Source: an uncultured Oscillospiraceae bacterium
Lineage (GTDB): Bacteria > Bacillota > Clostridia > Oscillospirales > Ruminococcaceae
NCBI GenBank assembly: GCA_949745795.1
Contig: CATKAZ010000098.1
Span: forward strand, 1-43,492
DNA: 43,492 nt
Direction of reading: 5' to 3'
In this document: positions 36,682-43,492 of the stretch, piece after piece
How positions within the stretch are numbered: position 1 is the stretch's first letter
How the letters are laid out: every line of letters begins with the position of its first letter
Program-made: the position numbers and the translations under genes
The notes under the pieces: model-generated
Database searches by the model: none
The model's input: the letters and a program-made list of their open reading frames with translations, nothing else
Told to the model about the DNA's origin: nothing

Positions 36682-36710
36682 ATGACCGCCTCCATTGTTC
36701 AATTAAAATT

Positions 36711-36739
36711 ATTATAGCATAAAGCGGACAATATTACAA
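36711..36739 (-). promoter_or_regulatory. Sigma-A promoter of the helicase-sigma operon
   Basis: On the minus strand TTGTAA (36734-36739) and TATAAT (36711-36716) are 17 bases apart, 30 bases before the helicase ATG. The -10 is perfect. Confidence 0.68.
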
Positions 36740-36750
36740 TTATTTTAATA

Positions 36751-36795
36751 TACAAAAATACCGTGTATTGAGTAAATACACGATATTTTTTAATA
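36751..36795. terminator. Hairpin upstream of the helicase promoter
   Basis: CGTGTATT (36762-36769) and AATACACG (36775-36782) form a stem flanked by A- and T-rich tracts on both sides. It lies between the pnp terminator and the helicase promoter, so it may isolate the helicase operon from read-through. Little else is seen in the remaining part of this 236-base gap. Confidence 0.5.
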
Positions 36796-36872
36796 TTTTT
36801 CCGATTAGTTTTAATTAACGGCAGCAATACACTATGACGTAACGTTAAAGTCAATAGGAATAATATAATTTT

Positions 36873-36906
36873 TATAAAAAAACTCCCCTGCAAAACGCAG
36901 AGGAGT
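36873..36906 (-). terminator. Terminator of pnp
   Basis: On the minus strand ACTCCTCTGC (36897-36906) pairs with GCAGGGGAGT (36882-36891) with one G-U, followed by TTTTTTATA. It lies 12 bases past the pnp stop. Confidence 0.9.
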
Positions 36907-36917
36907 AAATTCCTATA

Positions 36918-39032
36918 TTATTGATTTTTCTTAGCTTCAAGGTCAGCAAGAGCATCTTTTCTGGAAAGATTAATTCTACCCTGCTTGTCAATTTCAACAA
37001 CCTTAACTACAATTTCATCACCGATTGAAACAACATCTTCGACCTTTTCAACTCTTGCCTTATCAAGCTTTGAAATGTGAACCAAACCGTCCTTGCCCGG
37101 AGCAATTTCCACAAATGCACCGAAATTCATAATCCTTACAACCTTGCCCTTGTAAATAGAACCTACTTCCGGTCCGGCAGCAATAGTATGAATAATCGAC
37201 AGCGCTTTGTTGCACTTTTCAATATCAACACCGGAAACAAACACGCTTCCGTCCTCGTTAATATCAATTTTAACGTCACATTCAGCAGTAATTTTCTGAA
37301 TAACCTTACCGCCCTGACCGATTACATCTCTGATTTTTTCAACGTCAATCTTTGTTTGAAGCATTTTCGGTGCATACTTATTTACAGTCTCTCTCGGCTG
37401 TGGAATAGCCTTCAGCATAATTTCATCAAGAATATAAAGTCTGGCTTTTCTTGTCTTTTCAAAAGCTTCCTTTATAATTGCAGGTGTAAGACCGTCAACC
37501 TTTATATCAACCTGAATTGCCGTTATACCCTTATGAGTACCGCCAACCTTAAAGTCCATATCTCCGAAGAAATCTTCAAGTCCCTGAATATCGACCATAG
37601 TCATGAATTCATCGCTGTCAGGCTTTGTAATAAGTCCGCAGGAAATACCTGCAACCGGTGCTTTAATCGGAACGCCTGCATCCATAAGGGCGAGTGTTGA
37701 ACCGCAAATAGAACCCTGTGATGTTGAACCGTTTGAAGAAAGTACTTCAGACACCAGTCTAAGTGCATAAGGGAATTCCTCTACTGACGGAATTACAGGT
37801 TCCAATGCTCTTTCAGCCAAAGCGCCGTGACCGATTTCACGTCTGCCCGGACCTCTGCTCGGCTTTGTTTCACCTACAGAATATGAAGGGAAATTATAGT
37901 GATGCATATATCTCTTGGATTCTTCTTCATCAAGTCCGTCAATTCTCTGCGCTTCGCTAATTGGTCCCAATGTAGCGATTGTAAGAACCTGAGTTTGTCC
38001 TCTTGTAAACAGTCCGGAACCGTGAACTCTCGGCAGTACACCTACTTCAGAAGCCAGCGGTCTGATTTCGTCAATACCTCTTCCGTCTACACGCTTGCCA
38101 TCATAAAGCCAATTCCTTACGATCTTTTTTTGAAGCTTGTAAATACATTCGTCGATCATAGCAACCTGTTCAGGATAAACTTCGTCAAACTTTTCGTGAA
38201 TATCGTCTTTTATAGGCTGAAGTCTTTCCTCACGGATATTTTTATCATTAGTATCGAGAGCAAACTTTACTCTTTCAGAGGCAAATTCTTCAATTGCGTC
38301 AAACATATCGTGATCGACTTCCTGTGACTCAAATTCAAACTTCTTCTTTCCGATTTGTGCCTGAATATCACTGATAAACGCAACAATTTTCTTAATTTCC
38401 TCATGACCCTTTAAAATAGCGTCAAGCATAATATCGTCTTCAACCTGATTAGCGCCTGCCTCAATCATAACGATTTTTTCAGCAGAACCTGCAACAGTAA
38501 GATTAAGATCGGTTTTAGCTCTCTGTTCCAAATTAGGATTAAGAACTATTTCACCGTCAACAAGTCCAACACTGATTCCCGCAATAGGACCATTCCACGG
38601 AATATCAGAAATTGAAATAGCAATTGCCGTAGCGATCATACCCGTAATTTCAGGGGAACAGTCAGGATCAACTGCCAGAACTGTCATAACAACGGAAACG
38701 TCGTTTCTCATATCTTTAGGGAAAAGCGGACGGATAGGTCTGTCAACCATTCTTGAAGTAAGAATAGCCTTCTCAGACGGTTTGCCCTCTCTTTTAGTAA
38801 ATGAGCCGGGAATTTTACCTACAGAATAAAGTCTTTCCTCATAATCAACTGACAAAGGAAAAAAGTCAACGCCCTCTCTAGGCTTCTGACTTGCCGTAAC
38901 ATTCGCCATCACTACTGTTTCACCGTAATGAACCCAACATGAACCGTTTGACAGTTCGCATGTCTTTCCGGTTTCAACAACCAATTCTCTGCCTGCAAAC
39001 TGTGTTTTAAAAGTCTTGTAATTTTCAAACAT
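36918..39032 (-). CDS. pnp: Polyribonucleotide nucleotidyltransferase (PNPase)
   Basis: The phosphorolytic 3'-5' exoribonuclease of mRNA turnover. Two RNase PH domains are separated by a helical domain; the second has VDGRGIDEIRPLASEVG, TRGQTQVLTIATLG and GDMDFKVGGTHKGITA, whose aspartates bind the catalytic metal. A KH domain with IRDVIGQGGKVIQKI (about 560-620) and an S1 domain beginning GSIYKGKVVRIMNFGAFVEI (about 625-690) follow. 704 residues is full length. ACGGAGG precedes the ATG. It is downstream of rpsO, the classical order, and its leader carries a long hairpin. Confidence 0.97.
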   Translation of the reverse strand: MFENYKTFKTQFAGRELVVETGKTCELSNGSCWVHYGETVVMANVTASQKPREGVDFFPLSVDYEERLYSVGKIPGSFTKREGKPSEKAILTSRMVDRPIRPLFPKDMRNDVSVVMTVLAVDPDCSPEITGMIATAIAISISDIPWNGPIAGISVGLVDGEIVLNPNLEQRAKTDLNLTVAGSAEKIVMIEAGANQVEDDIMLDAILKGHEEIKKIVAFISDIQAQIGKKKFEFESQEVDHDMFDAIEEFASERVKFALDTNDKNIREERLQPIKDDIHEKFDEVYPEQVAMIDECIYKLQKKIVRNWLYDGKRVDGRGIDEIRPLASEVGVLPRVHGSGLFTRGQTQVLTIATLGPISEAQRIDGLDEEESKRYMHHYNFPSYSVGETKPSRGPGRREIGHGALAERALEPVIPSVEEFPYALRLVSEVLSSNGSTSQGSICGSTLALMDAGVPIKAPVAGISCGLITKPDSDEFMTMVDIQGLEDFFGDMDFKVGGTHKGITAIQVDIKVDGLTPAIIKEAFEKTRKARLYILDEIMLKAIPQPRETVNKYAPKMLQTKIDVEKIRDVIGQGGKVIQKITAECDVKIDINEDGSVFVSGVDIEKCNKALSIIHTIAAGPEVGSIYKGKVVRIMNFGAFVEIAPGKDGLVHISKLDKARVEKVEDVVSIGDEIVVKVVEIDKQGRINLSRKDALADLEAKKNQ

Positions 39033-39050
39033 AAACTGCCTCCGTTTTCA

Positions 39051-39123
39051 GTAGCAGCTTTAGCAATAAACCCTAAGTCCCCACAAAATGAGAGTCACGG
39101 TTTAATGCTAAAATTACCACTAC
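39051..39123 (-). promoter_or_regulatory. Long imperfect hairpin in the pnp leader
   Basis: In the minus-strand transcript, 39099-39112 pairs with 39059-39072 over 14 positions with one mismatch, and outside it GTAGTGGT (39116-39123) pairs with GCTGCTAC (39051-39058) using G-U pairs after a three-base bulge. The 26-base apex contains a shorter TCTC/GGGA pairing. It ends 18 bases before the pnp ATG. E. coli pnp has a leader duplex cut by RNase III for autoregulation; a like role here is inferred. Confidence 0.6.
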
Positions 39124-39138
39124 TGTACCTTATTTTTT

Positions 39139-39187
39139 ATTCTTTGAATAGCTTAAAAGGCAGAAAGGATTCCTCCCGACTGCCTTT
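39139..39187 (-). terminator. Terminator or processing hairpin after rpsO
   Basis: AAAAGGCAG and CTGCCTTTT form a 9-bp stem with a 16-base loop eight to ten bases past the rpsO stop. The T run is only the end of the stem, so termination may be partial, allowing read-through into pnp. No strong separate pnp promoter was found. Confidence 0.6.
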
Positions 39188-39195
39188 TATAAAAC

Positions 39196-39462
39196 TTACT
39201 TACGAATACCGAGCTTTTCGATAATTGCACGATATCTGTTAATATCTTTCTTCTTTAGATAGTTAAGAAGATTTCTTCTGTGACCTACCATCTTAAGAAG
39301 ACCTCTTCTTGAGTGATGATCCTTCTTGTGAACCTTAAGATGTTCTGTCAGATCATTGATTCTTCTTGTAAGAATAGCAATCTGTACTTCAGGAGAACCT
39401 GTGTCATTCTCATGAGTTTTATTAGCCTCGATAACTGCTGTTTTTTCTTCTTTTAAAAGCAT
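39196..39462 (-). CDS. rpsO: 30S ribosomal protein S15
   Basis: S15 is an early-binding protein of the small subunit. The 88-residue product has the full S15 signature: [37 protein letters not shown] and [15 protein letters not shown]. The ATG at 39462 follows AGAGG by seven bases; an in-frame GTG three codons earlier is rejected because it overlaps the ribosome site. It has a good promoter and a structured leader, and precedes pnp. Confidence 0.97.
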   Translation of the reverse strand: MLLKEEKTAVIEANKTHENDTGSPEVQIAILTRRINDLTEHLKVHKKDHHSRRGLLKMVGHRRNLLNYLKKKDINRYRAIIEKLGIRK

Positions 39463-39488
39463 TTTTTTCACCTCTTTAAATATTATGC

Positions 39489-39541
39489 GGATAACTTAGA
39501 AATAGGCAGGTAAATTCCCAAATAGGCTTAACCCTAAATCC
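39489..39541 (-). promoter_or_regulatory. Structured rpsO leader, candidate S15 autoregulatory element
   Basis: In the minus-strand leader GGAT (39538-39541) pairs with ATCC (39489-39492) and TTAG (39534-39537) with CTAA (39496-39499), leaving a three-base bulge, around an inner region with GGTTAAGCC and GGGAATTTACC. S15 represses its own mRNA through varied leader structures in many bacteria; binding here is inference. Confidence 0.4.
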
Positions 39542-39561
39542 AAGTACAAAGCACATTTAAT

Positions 39562-39590
39562 ATTATACTACATTTTACCTTATTTGTAAA
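39562..39590 (-). promoter_or_regulatory. Sigma-A promoter of rpsO
   Basis: On the minus strand TTTACA (39585-39590) and TATAAT (39562-39567) are 17 bases apart, giving a leader of about 95 bases. Confidence 0.78.
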
Positions 39591-39597
39591 GAGTTTT

Positions 39598-40500
39598 TTA
39601 CGAAATAGTTTTACCTTTTTTCTTTTTCTTCTTCACAATAGGTTTTTCACTGCCGCCCTTATCCTCAAACAGTACCCCGTCATCAGAATCCGAAGTAATA
39701 ATTTCCGGATTTACTTCTCCCCTTTGTTCATAATAAGGATTAATTACATATTTCTGAACTATAGGATAAGAATTAAAACAAATTATAAATCCGATTATTG
39801 ATGCCGGTATAAACGGTAAAAGAAACATAAAGCTTAAATTCCAAATTATAGCAACAGCAAAAGCAATAATAATCAATAAAGTAATAAACAACGTCAAAAG
39901 ATTTTTCTTTAGGGCTACCAATGAAAGTACCAAAGAATTTTTCAGGACATTTTTAAAGGAAACATCTGTAGCTACGATCATTAAAAACGTATAAAAATTC
40001 ATCATTACTGCTACAAGAGCCATACTTACGCATATTACAAACAAAATAAGTATGAAATTGTTCTCATATTCCTTCGCCAGCTTTGGATATACATACATTG
40101 CCGCACTGATTACCGAAAAAAATAATATATCTATCAGTCCCATTGCCATAGACTTTTTATAATTTTCAGTAAAAGCCTTTTTAAAATCAGTCAATATAAA
40201 TGCATGTTTTTCTATAGTATAGTTCCTGAGAATTTTTATTACTCCGGCTGTAGCCGGACCTATTGTAAGCACAAAAACAACCATACAAATCACAGTCATA
40301 AGAACTGTAACCGCAGCACTTGAAACTTTTAATACAGCATATAATGCCAACACCAACGGAATAAAGAATACTGTATAAAGAATATTTACTTCTATAAGTT
40401 TCCAAAATTTTCTGAAAAACAGTTCAAAAAATCTTAGTATCCCCTTTTTTTTCGGCGCATTTTTCGGAATCCCCACTCCTGTTTTTTCATATCCAAACAA
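39598..40500 (-). CDS. YesL/DUF624-family membrane protein
   Basis: A 300-residue membrane protein starting MFGYEKTGVGIPKNAPKKKG and with about six hydrophobic helices. FFELFFRKFWKLIEVNILYTVFFIP and GPATAGVIKILRNYT are typical of YesL/DUF624 proteins, often near ABC sugar-transport genes but of unknown function. The C-terminal tail is acidic then poly-lysine (KKKKKKGK). The start is TTG with GGAG eight bases upstream. It lies 20 bases after the SpoIIM-like gene and is likely cotranscribed. Confidence 0.8.
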   Translation of the reverse strand: MFGYEKTGVGIPKNAPKKKGILRFFELFFRKFWKLIEVNILYTVFFIPLVLALYAVLKVSSAAVTVLMTVICMVVFVLTIGPATAGVIKILRNYTIEKHAFILTDFKKAFTENYKKSMAMGLIDILFFSVISAAMYVYPKLAKEYENNFILILFVICVSMALVAVMMNFYTFLMIVATDVSFKNVLKNSLVLSLVALKKNLLTLFITLLIIIAFAVAIIWNLSFMFLLPFIPASIIGFIICFNSYPIVQKYVINPYYEQRGEVNPEIITSDSDDGVLFEDKGGSEKPIVKKKKKKGKTIS

Positions 40501-40520
40501 TTTTTACACTCCTTGAAACC

Positions 40521-41141
40521 TCAGGGATTTAAAAGTATCCCTGTAAAAAAATATGTAATAATACTATCCACCGCAGCTGCAATCAGACTCAAAACCAAAA
40601 GAACAATAAATTTTATAGTAAAAAGCTTAATTCCCGGATGCTTTTCTTCTTCAACATGTTTATTAAGAGCAAAATTCATAAATAAATTAGAAAATTTTAT
40701 CGACTCTCTTGCCCCCAAAACCAAAATCACCGTACTAACAGACGCAAACGGAAACAACATTACAAGTATTGCTAAAAAGCCCTTGAGACCAAGCAATAGA
40801 TAAAATATCGACGCAGTAATACCCGTTGAAATACCTCTGTATATAATTCCGATAATTGTTAATGGTTGTCCCAAAGCTGAAAACCCGCATACATATTGTA
40901 AAATGAGAGTGACTGCAAGCGGTAAAAAAGCATTCATATAAATTTCAATTATTGTTTTTATTTCAGTTGTTTTTAAAAGATTCTGAGTAAAAATACTTCC
41001 GCTTATGGTATTTAGATTATCAGATGCACATACCATTACTGATCCGGCAACTACACCGCCGGACATAAGCAGTAAAAGCAATCCCAAACTCAGTTTTCTT
41101 CTTTGTGAACCTGTAAAATTTGTCTTGTCCGATATTTTCAT
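40521..41141 (-). CDS. SpoIIM-family membrane protein
   Basis: A 206-residue membrane protein with five to six helices. GFSALGQPLTIIGIIYRGISTG followed by LLLGLKGFLAILVMLFPFA matches the stage II sporulation protein M family, part of the engulfment complex (SpoIIDMP) in B. subtilis; SpoIID and SpoIIP are not present nearby. Other SpoIIM-family proteins have non-sporulation roles, so the sporulation role is probable rather than certain. The ATG at 41141 has AAGGA nine bases upstream; an ATG three codons earlier abuts it. Confidence 0.68.
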   Translation of the reverse strand: MKISDKTNFTGSQRRKLSLGLLLLLMSGGVVAGSVMVCASDNLNTISGSIFTQNLLKTTEIKTIIEIYMNAFLPLAVTLILQYVCGFSALGQPLTIIGIIYRGISTGITASIFYLLLGLKGFLAILVMLFPFASVSTVILVLGARESIKFSNLFMNFALNKHVEEEKHPGIKLFTIKFIVLLVLSLIAAAVDSIITYFFTGILLNP

Positions 41142-41211
41142 ATACACCATTCCTTTTCAATTCAGCTAATAGCCTTTTTAAAAAGAATATGCAGGACAAG
41201 TTGATTTTATT

Positions 41212-42015
41212 CTACTTAGATAATTCGTATGCACGTTTTGTACAAGCTTCACAAGCATTGTTGACTATATTAAGCAGATTGCCTTTATTAAGTTCCTCCA
41301 AACCTGCAAGAGTAGTACCTCCCGGTGAAGAAACCATTTTTATAAGCTCGTCAATAGTATAGCCTGAATCCGTTATCATTTTAGCTGAACCAATAAGACT
41401 TTGTGCAAAAAGATTTTTTGCAGTCTCACCGTCAATACCTTCTTTAACGGCATAATCAATAAAACCTTTTGCATAAAGATAAATAAACGCCGGACTGCTG
41501 CCGTTTACAGCAATTATTTCCTTCATTTTGCTTTCATCGATTACTTCTATTTTACCGCATTCTTTAAAAATATTGCACACAAAGTCAAATTCCTGTTCAG
41601 TTACTTCCGAATCCTTTGCCAATGCCGAAGCGCCTTCACTAAGCAAAAGCGGAGTATTTGGCATAACAACAATCGTTTTGACATTTGCTCCCGTAGCTTT
41701 TTTTATAAAATCACTGTTTATACCGGCTGCGATTGAAATAAGTACTGTATCATCACTGATATTATTTCCTACTGATTCAAGAACGCCTTCTATTATTTGC
41801 GGCTTAACTGCAAAAAATACATATTTACATAACGAAATCACTTCAGACGCATCAATACACTTTTTAACTCCCAAGGATTGAAGAGATTCTATTTTAACTG
41901 AATCCGGATCAGCGGCATGCAATTGAATCCGATCATTCAGACTGCTGTTTAAAATACCTTTCATTATGGCAGTTCCCATATTTCCGGCACCTATAAATCC
42001 GACATTAATTTTCAT
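41212..42015 (-). CDS. proC: Pyrroline-5-carboxylate reductase
   Basis: Final step of proline synthesis: reduction of pyrroline-5-carboxylate with NAD(P)H. The Rossmann motif GAGNMG is at 9-14; VMPNTPLLLSEGASAL and the C-terminal signature MVSSPGGTTLAGLEEL are diagnostic. Length 267 from the ATG at 42015 is normal; a longer frame upstream would overlap the promoter. AAAGGA precedes the ATG by nine bases. It has its own promoter inside an inverted repeat. Confidence 0.95.
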   Translation of the reverse strand: MKINVGFIGAGNMGTAIMKGILNSSLNDRIQLHAADPDSVKIESLQSLGVKKCIDASEVISLCKYVFFAVKPQIIEGVLESVGNNISDDTVLISIAAGINSDFIKKATGANVKTIVVMPNTPLLLSEGASALAKDSEVTEQEFDFVCNIFKECGKIEVIDESKMKEIIAVNGSSPAFIYLYAKGFIDYAVKEGIDGETAKNLFAQSLIGSAKMITDSGYTIDELIKMVSSPGGTTLAGLEELNKGNLLNIVNNACEACTKRAYELSK

Positions 42016-42036
42016 AATAACAAATCCTTTCATAAA

Positions 42037-42088
42037 AAAATCACTTGTATAATTATAACTCAAAAAAGCTAAAATAACAAGTGATTTT
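42037..42088 (-). promoter_or_regulatory. proC promoter flanked by a 12-bp inverted repeat
   Basis: On the minus strand TTGTTA (42075-42080) and TATAAT (42052-42057) are 17 bases apart. Perfect arms AAAATCACTTGT (42037-42048) and ACAAGTGATTTT (42077-42088) enclose the promoter core. For transcripts arriving from folT the arms could form a long-loop hairpin followed by a T run, acting as a terminator. Confidence 0.6.
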
Positions 42089-42110
42089 GTAAAACTTTAT
42101 ATATCTTTTA

Positions 42111-42692
42111 TTATACGGCCTTTTTTATGCCGAAAACCTTCCTGTAAGCCATAAGAACCGCAGGCATTACAACGGAAAGAAGTACAATATCTACAGGAAG
42201 CTGTATTGCATTTTTAATAATTCGTGACGTAAACATTGCCCAAAAGCTTCCCGTTCCATATAAAGTACATATAAAATATGTATTCAAGCATAAATTACAA
42301 ATCAAAACAACAAGAATCTTTGAAATAGCACATCTCATTGTCATAAAACCGCCGATCTCCGCTTTGTACAAACAAATTCCGTAAATAAAGCCTGCTGCAA
42401 TCTGTACAAGAGTAAAACCCGGGTGATATGCACCTCCGGTTTTGTTTGCAAGCATAAATCCTAAAATGTCTGTAATACATCCGGCAATTGCCGCAGGTAT
42501 TGGTCCAAACAGCATTCCTATAGATGCCAATGCTAAAAAGCTGAAAGATATTTTTATATTCTCCCCCACCGGAATCATGACAAATATACTCAGCAGTACA
42601 TGTACCGCTATCAACATTCCTGTCATGACAATGCATCTTAGATTCGTTAATTCTTTTGCCGAATCACTAAAAATTGCTAAAAACCTTTTCAT
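42111..42692 (-). CDS. folT: Folate-family ECF transporter S component
   Basis: A 193-residue membrane protein with six helices that captures folate and docks to a shared ECF energizing module. ISFSFLALASIGMLFGPIPAAIAGCITDILGF and the following GGAYHPGFTLVQIAAGFIYG are typical of folate-type S components. The assignment is strongly backed by a tetrahydrofolate riboswitch directly upstream. The ribosome site AGGAGG lies six bases before the ATG and can be masked by that RNA. The energizing module is not encoded in the window. Confidence 0.93.
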   Translation of the reverse strand: MKRFLAIFSDSAKELTNLRCIVMTGMLIAVHVLLSIFVMIPVGENIKISFSFLALASIGMLFGPIPAAIAGCITDILGFMLANKTGGAYHPGFTLVQIAAGFIYGICLYKAEIGGFMTMRCAISKILVVLICNLCLNTYFICTLYGTGSFWAMFTSRIIKNAIQLPVDIVLLSVVMPAVLMAYRKVFGIKKAV

Positions 42693-42697
42693 AAAAA

Positions 42698-42868
42698 ACC
42701 TCCTGATTTTGTGCTGATTTGCACAAAGGAGCCATTATGAAAAGGTTTACCTTTATGCATACAGCGGGATGCGAAAACTGTACCGCAAGTCCTTTTCAAG
42801 ACTCTTCGTTCCGACAGCAACTCCCCGTCTGCCGGACACTTCACGCACAGCCTTCTACTCTGATGCCA
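42698..42868 (-). ncRNA. Tetrahydrofolate (THF) riboswitch, class I, with translational switch
   Basis: The minus-strand leader carries conserved THF aptamer segments in order: GAGTAGA, GCGTGAAGTG, GGGGAGT, CGCATCCCGCT, enclosed by GCAT/ATGC, spanning about 42757-42866. Downstream, TTGTGC/GCACAA forms a hairpin extended by CTCCT (minus strand, 42727-42731) pairing with AGGAG of the folT ribosome site (42700-42704). AAAGG at 42750-42754 could instead pair with CCTTT at 42725-42729 and free the site. This suggests translational control by THF. No good promoter was found between it and the pfkA stop, so it may be read from pfkA. Confidence 0.9.
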
Positions 42869-42899
42869 ATATTCGTATGATTTTCCGGTTAAATACTTA

Positions 42900-43492
42900 T
42901 TAAAAAGCGATTTCGCCGGCAATATGATAAAGCTCTTCCTCGAAAGGCTTTTTCATTGATAATGCTTCCTGGATATCAAAGTCAACAATCTTGCTGCTCT
43001 GCATTCCAACTACTCTGTTGCCGATTCCCTGTGAAAGAAGATCAACAGCATAATAAGCCATCTGACTTGCTACAACTCTGTCTCTTACTGTAGGAGCTCC
43101 GCCTCTTTGAACGTGTCCCAAAATTGTAGTTCTTGCTTCAATACCCGTTTTATCCTGAAGTGTTCTTGCAATTTCATCAGAATGACCAACACCTTCAGAT
43201 ACAACAATAATAAAGTGCTGTTTACCTGTTTTTCTTGATTCAAGCATTTTCTTTGCAACCTTATCAAGATCATAAGGGATTTCGCTTGTAATTACATATG
43301 TCGCACCGCATGCAATACCAGCGTTTAACGCAATATATCCGGCTCCTCTGCCCATTACCTCTACAACACTGCATCTGTCATGTGACTGTGTTGTATCCCT
43401 GAGCTTGTCAACCATTTCTACGACAGTATTCATTGCCGTATCGTAACCTATAGTATATTCCGTACAGGAAATATCGTTGTCAATTGTACCCG
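42900..43492 (-). CDS. pfkA: 6-phosphofructokinase, 5' end outside window
   Basis: The ATP-dependent kinase that commits fructose-6-phosphate to glycolysis. The reading frame stays open to the window edge, and the first visible residues, GTIDNDI, are the catalytic loop of PfkA (T, D and D bind substrate and Mg), followed by TIGYDTAMNTVV, EVMGRGAGYIAL and GHVQRGGAPT. The N-terminal roughly 120 residues with the ATP-binding GG motif lie outside. Active-site residues seen are intact. Whether it is an ATP or PPi type cannot be decided from this part alone, but length and motifs suggest ATP type. The THF riboswitch follows its stop by about 30 bases. Confidence 0.95.
   Translation of the reverse strand, partial: GTIDNDISCTEYTIGYDTAMNTVVEMVDKLRDTTQSHDRCSVVEVMGRGAGYIALNAGIACGATYVITSEIPYDLDKVAKKMLESRKTGKQHFIIVVSEGVGHSDEIARTLQDKTGIEARTTILGHVQRGGAPTVRDRVVASQMAYYAVDLLSQGIGNRVVGMQSSKIVDFDIQEALSMKKPFEEELYHIAGEIAF

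Noticed and set aside
37077..38327. Open frames of 142-207 codons on the plus strand across pnp
   Set aside because: They are shadows of the conserved pnp reading frame and show Asn/Phe/Cys-rich composition without domains.
41160..41200. A GCATATT with a downstream TATTAGCT resembling a sigma-E promoter for the SpoIIM-like gene
   Set aside because: The -35 part fits, but the -10 shares too little with CATACANT to be reported.

Overview
The window is a compact, AT-rich stretch of bacterial chromosome with almost no spare DNA. It probably comes from an endospore-forming member of the Clostridia, most likely an Oscillospiraceae/Ruminococcus-like organism. The evidence is dipicolinate synthase genes (dpaA, dpaB), a SpoIIM-family protein, an archaeal/eukaryote-type prolyl-tRNA synthetase, DUF5685 and YfhO families, strong GGAGG ribosome binding sites and near-consensus sigma-A promoters (TTGACA-17-TATAAT). 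The taxonomic placement is inference. No transposase, integrase, phage structural gene or CRISPR array is visible.

Layout. 1-9.3 kb: tRNA-Ser(UGA); cca; an HtrA-type protease on the plus strand; then minus-strand blocks with a DUF5131 protein, D-aminoacyl-tRNA deacylase and a class B penicillin-binding protein, the rpsF-ssb-rpsR operon, and a RING/zinc-ribbon membrane protein followed by galU. 9.4-13.2 kb: prfB without the usual programmed frameshift, then a metal-resistance operon of a CadC-type ArsR sensor, a free-standing HMA metallochaperone and a Zn/Cd P-type ATPase. 13.3-17.8 kb: secA and a sodium/solute symporter. 17.9-28.8 kb (plus strand): Nudix hydrolase-nth, DUF5685, a J-domain protein plus membrane protein, dpaAB behind a sigma-K-like promoter, YfhO, a degenerate ROK regulator, and a small membrane protein coupled to proS.

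28.9-36.7 kb: a PadR/DUF4097/DUF1700 module, hflX, and a two-gene operon joining a 1160-residue Upf1-like superfamily 1 helicase to a FliA/WhiG-type sigma factor. The last pair is the least explained part of the window and the best candidate for an undescribed system. 36.9-43.5 kb: pnp with a long leader hairpin, rpsO with a structured leader, YesL- and SpoIIM-family membrane proteins, proC, a THF-riboswitch-controlled folate transporter gene, and the 3' part of pfkA.

Most genes are housekeeping: translation (cca, dtd, rpsF, rpsR, prfB, proS, rpsO, hflX), RNA turnover (pnp), secretion (secA), envelope (PBP, galU, YfhO) and sporulation. RNA- and DNA-level control is unusually readable here: a riboswitch, ribosomal-protein and pnp leaders, a metal-sensor operator and several palindromes at promoters.
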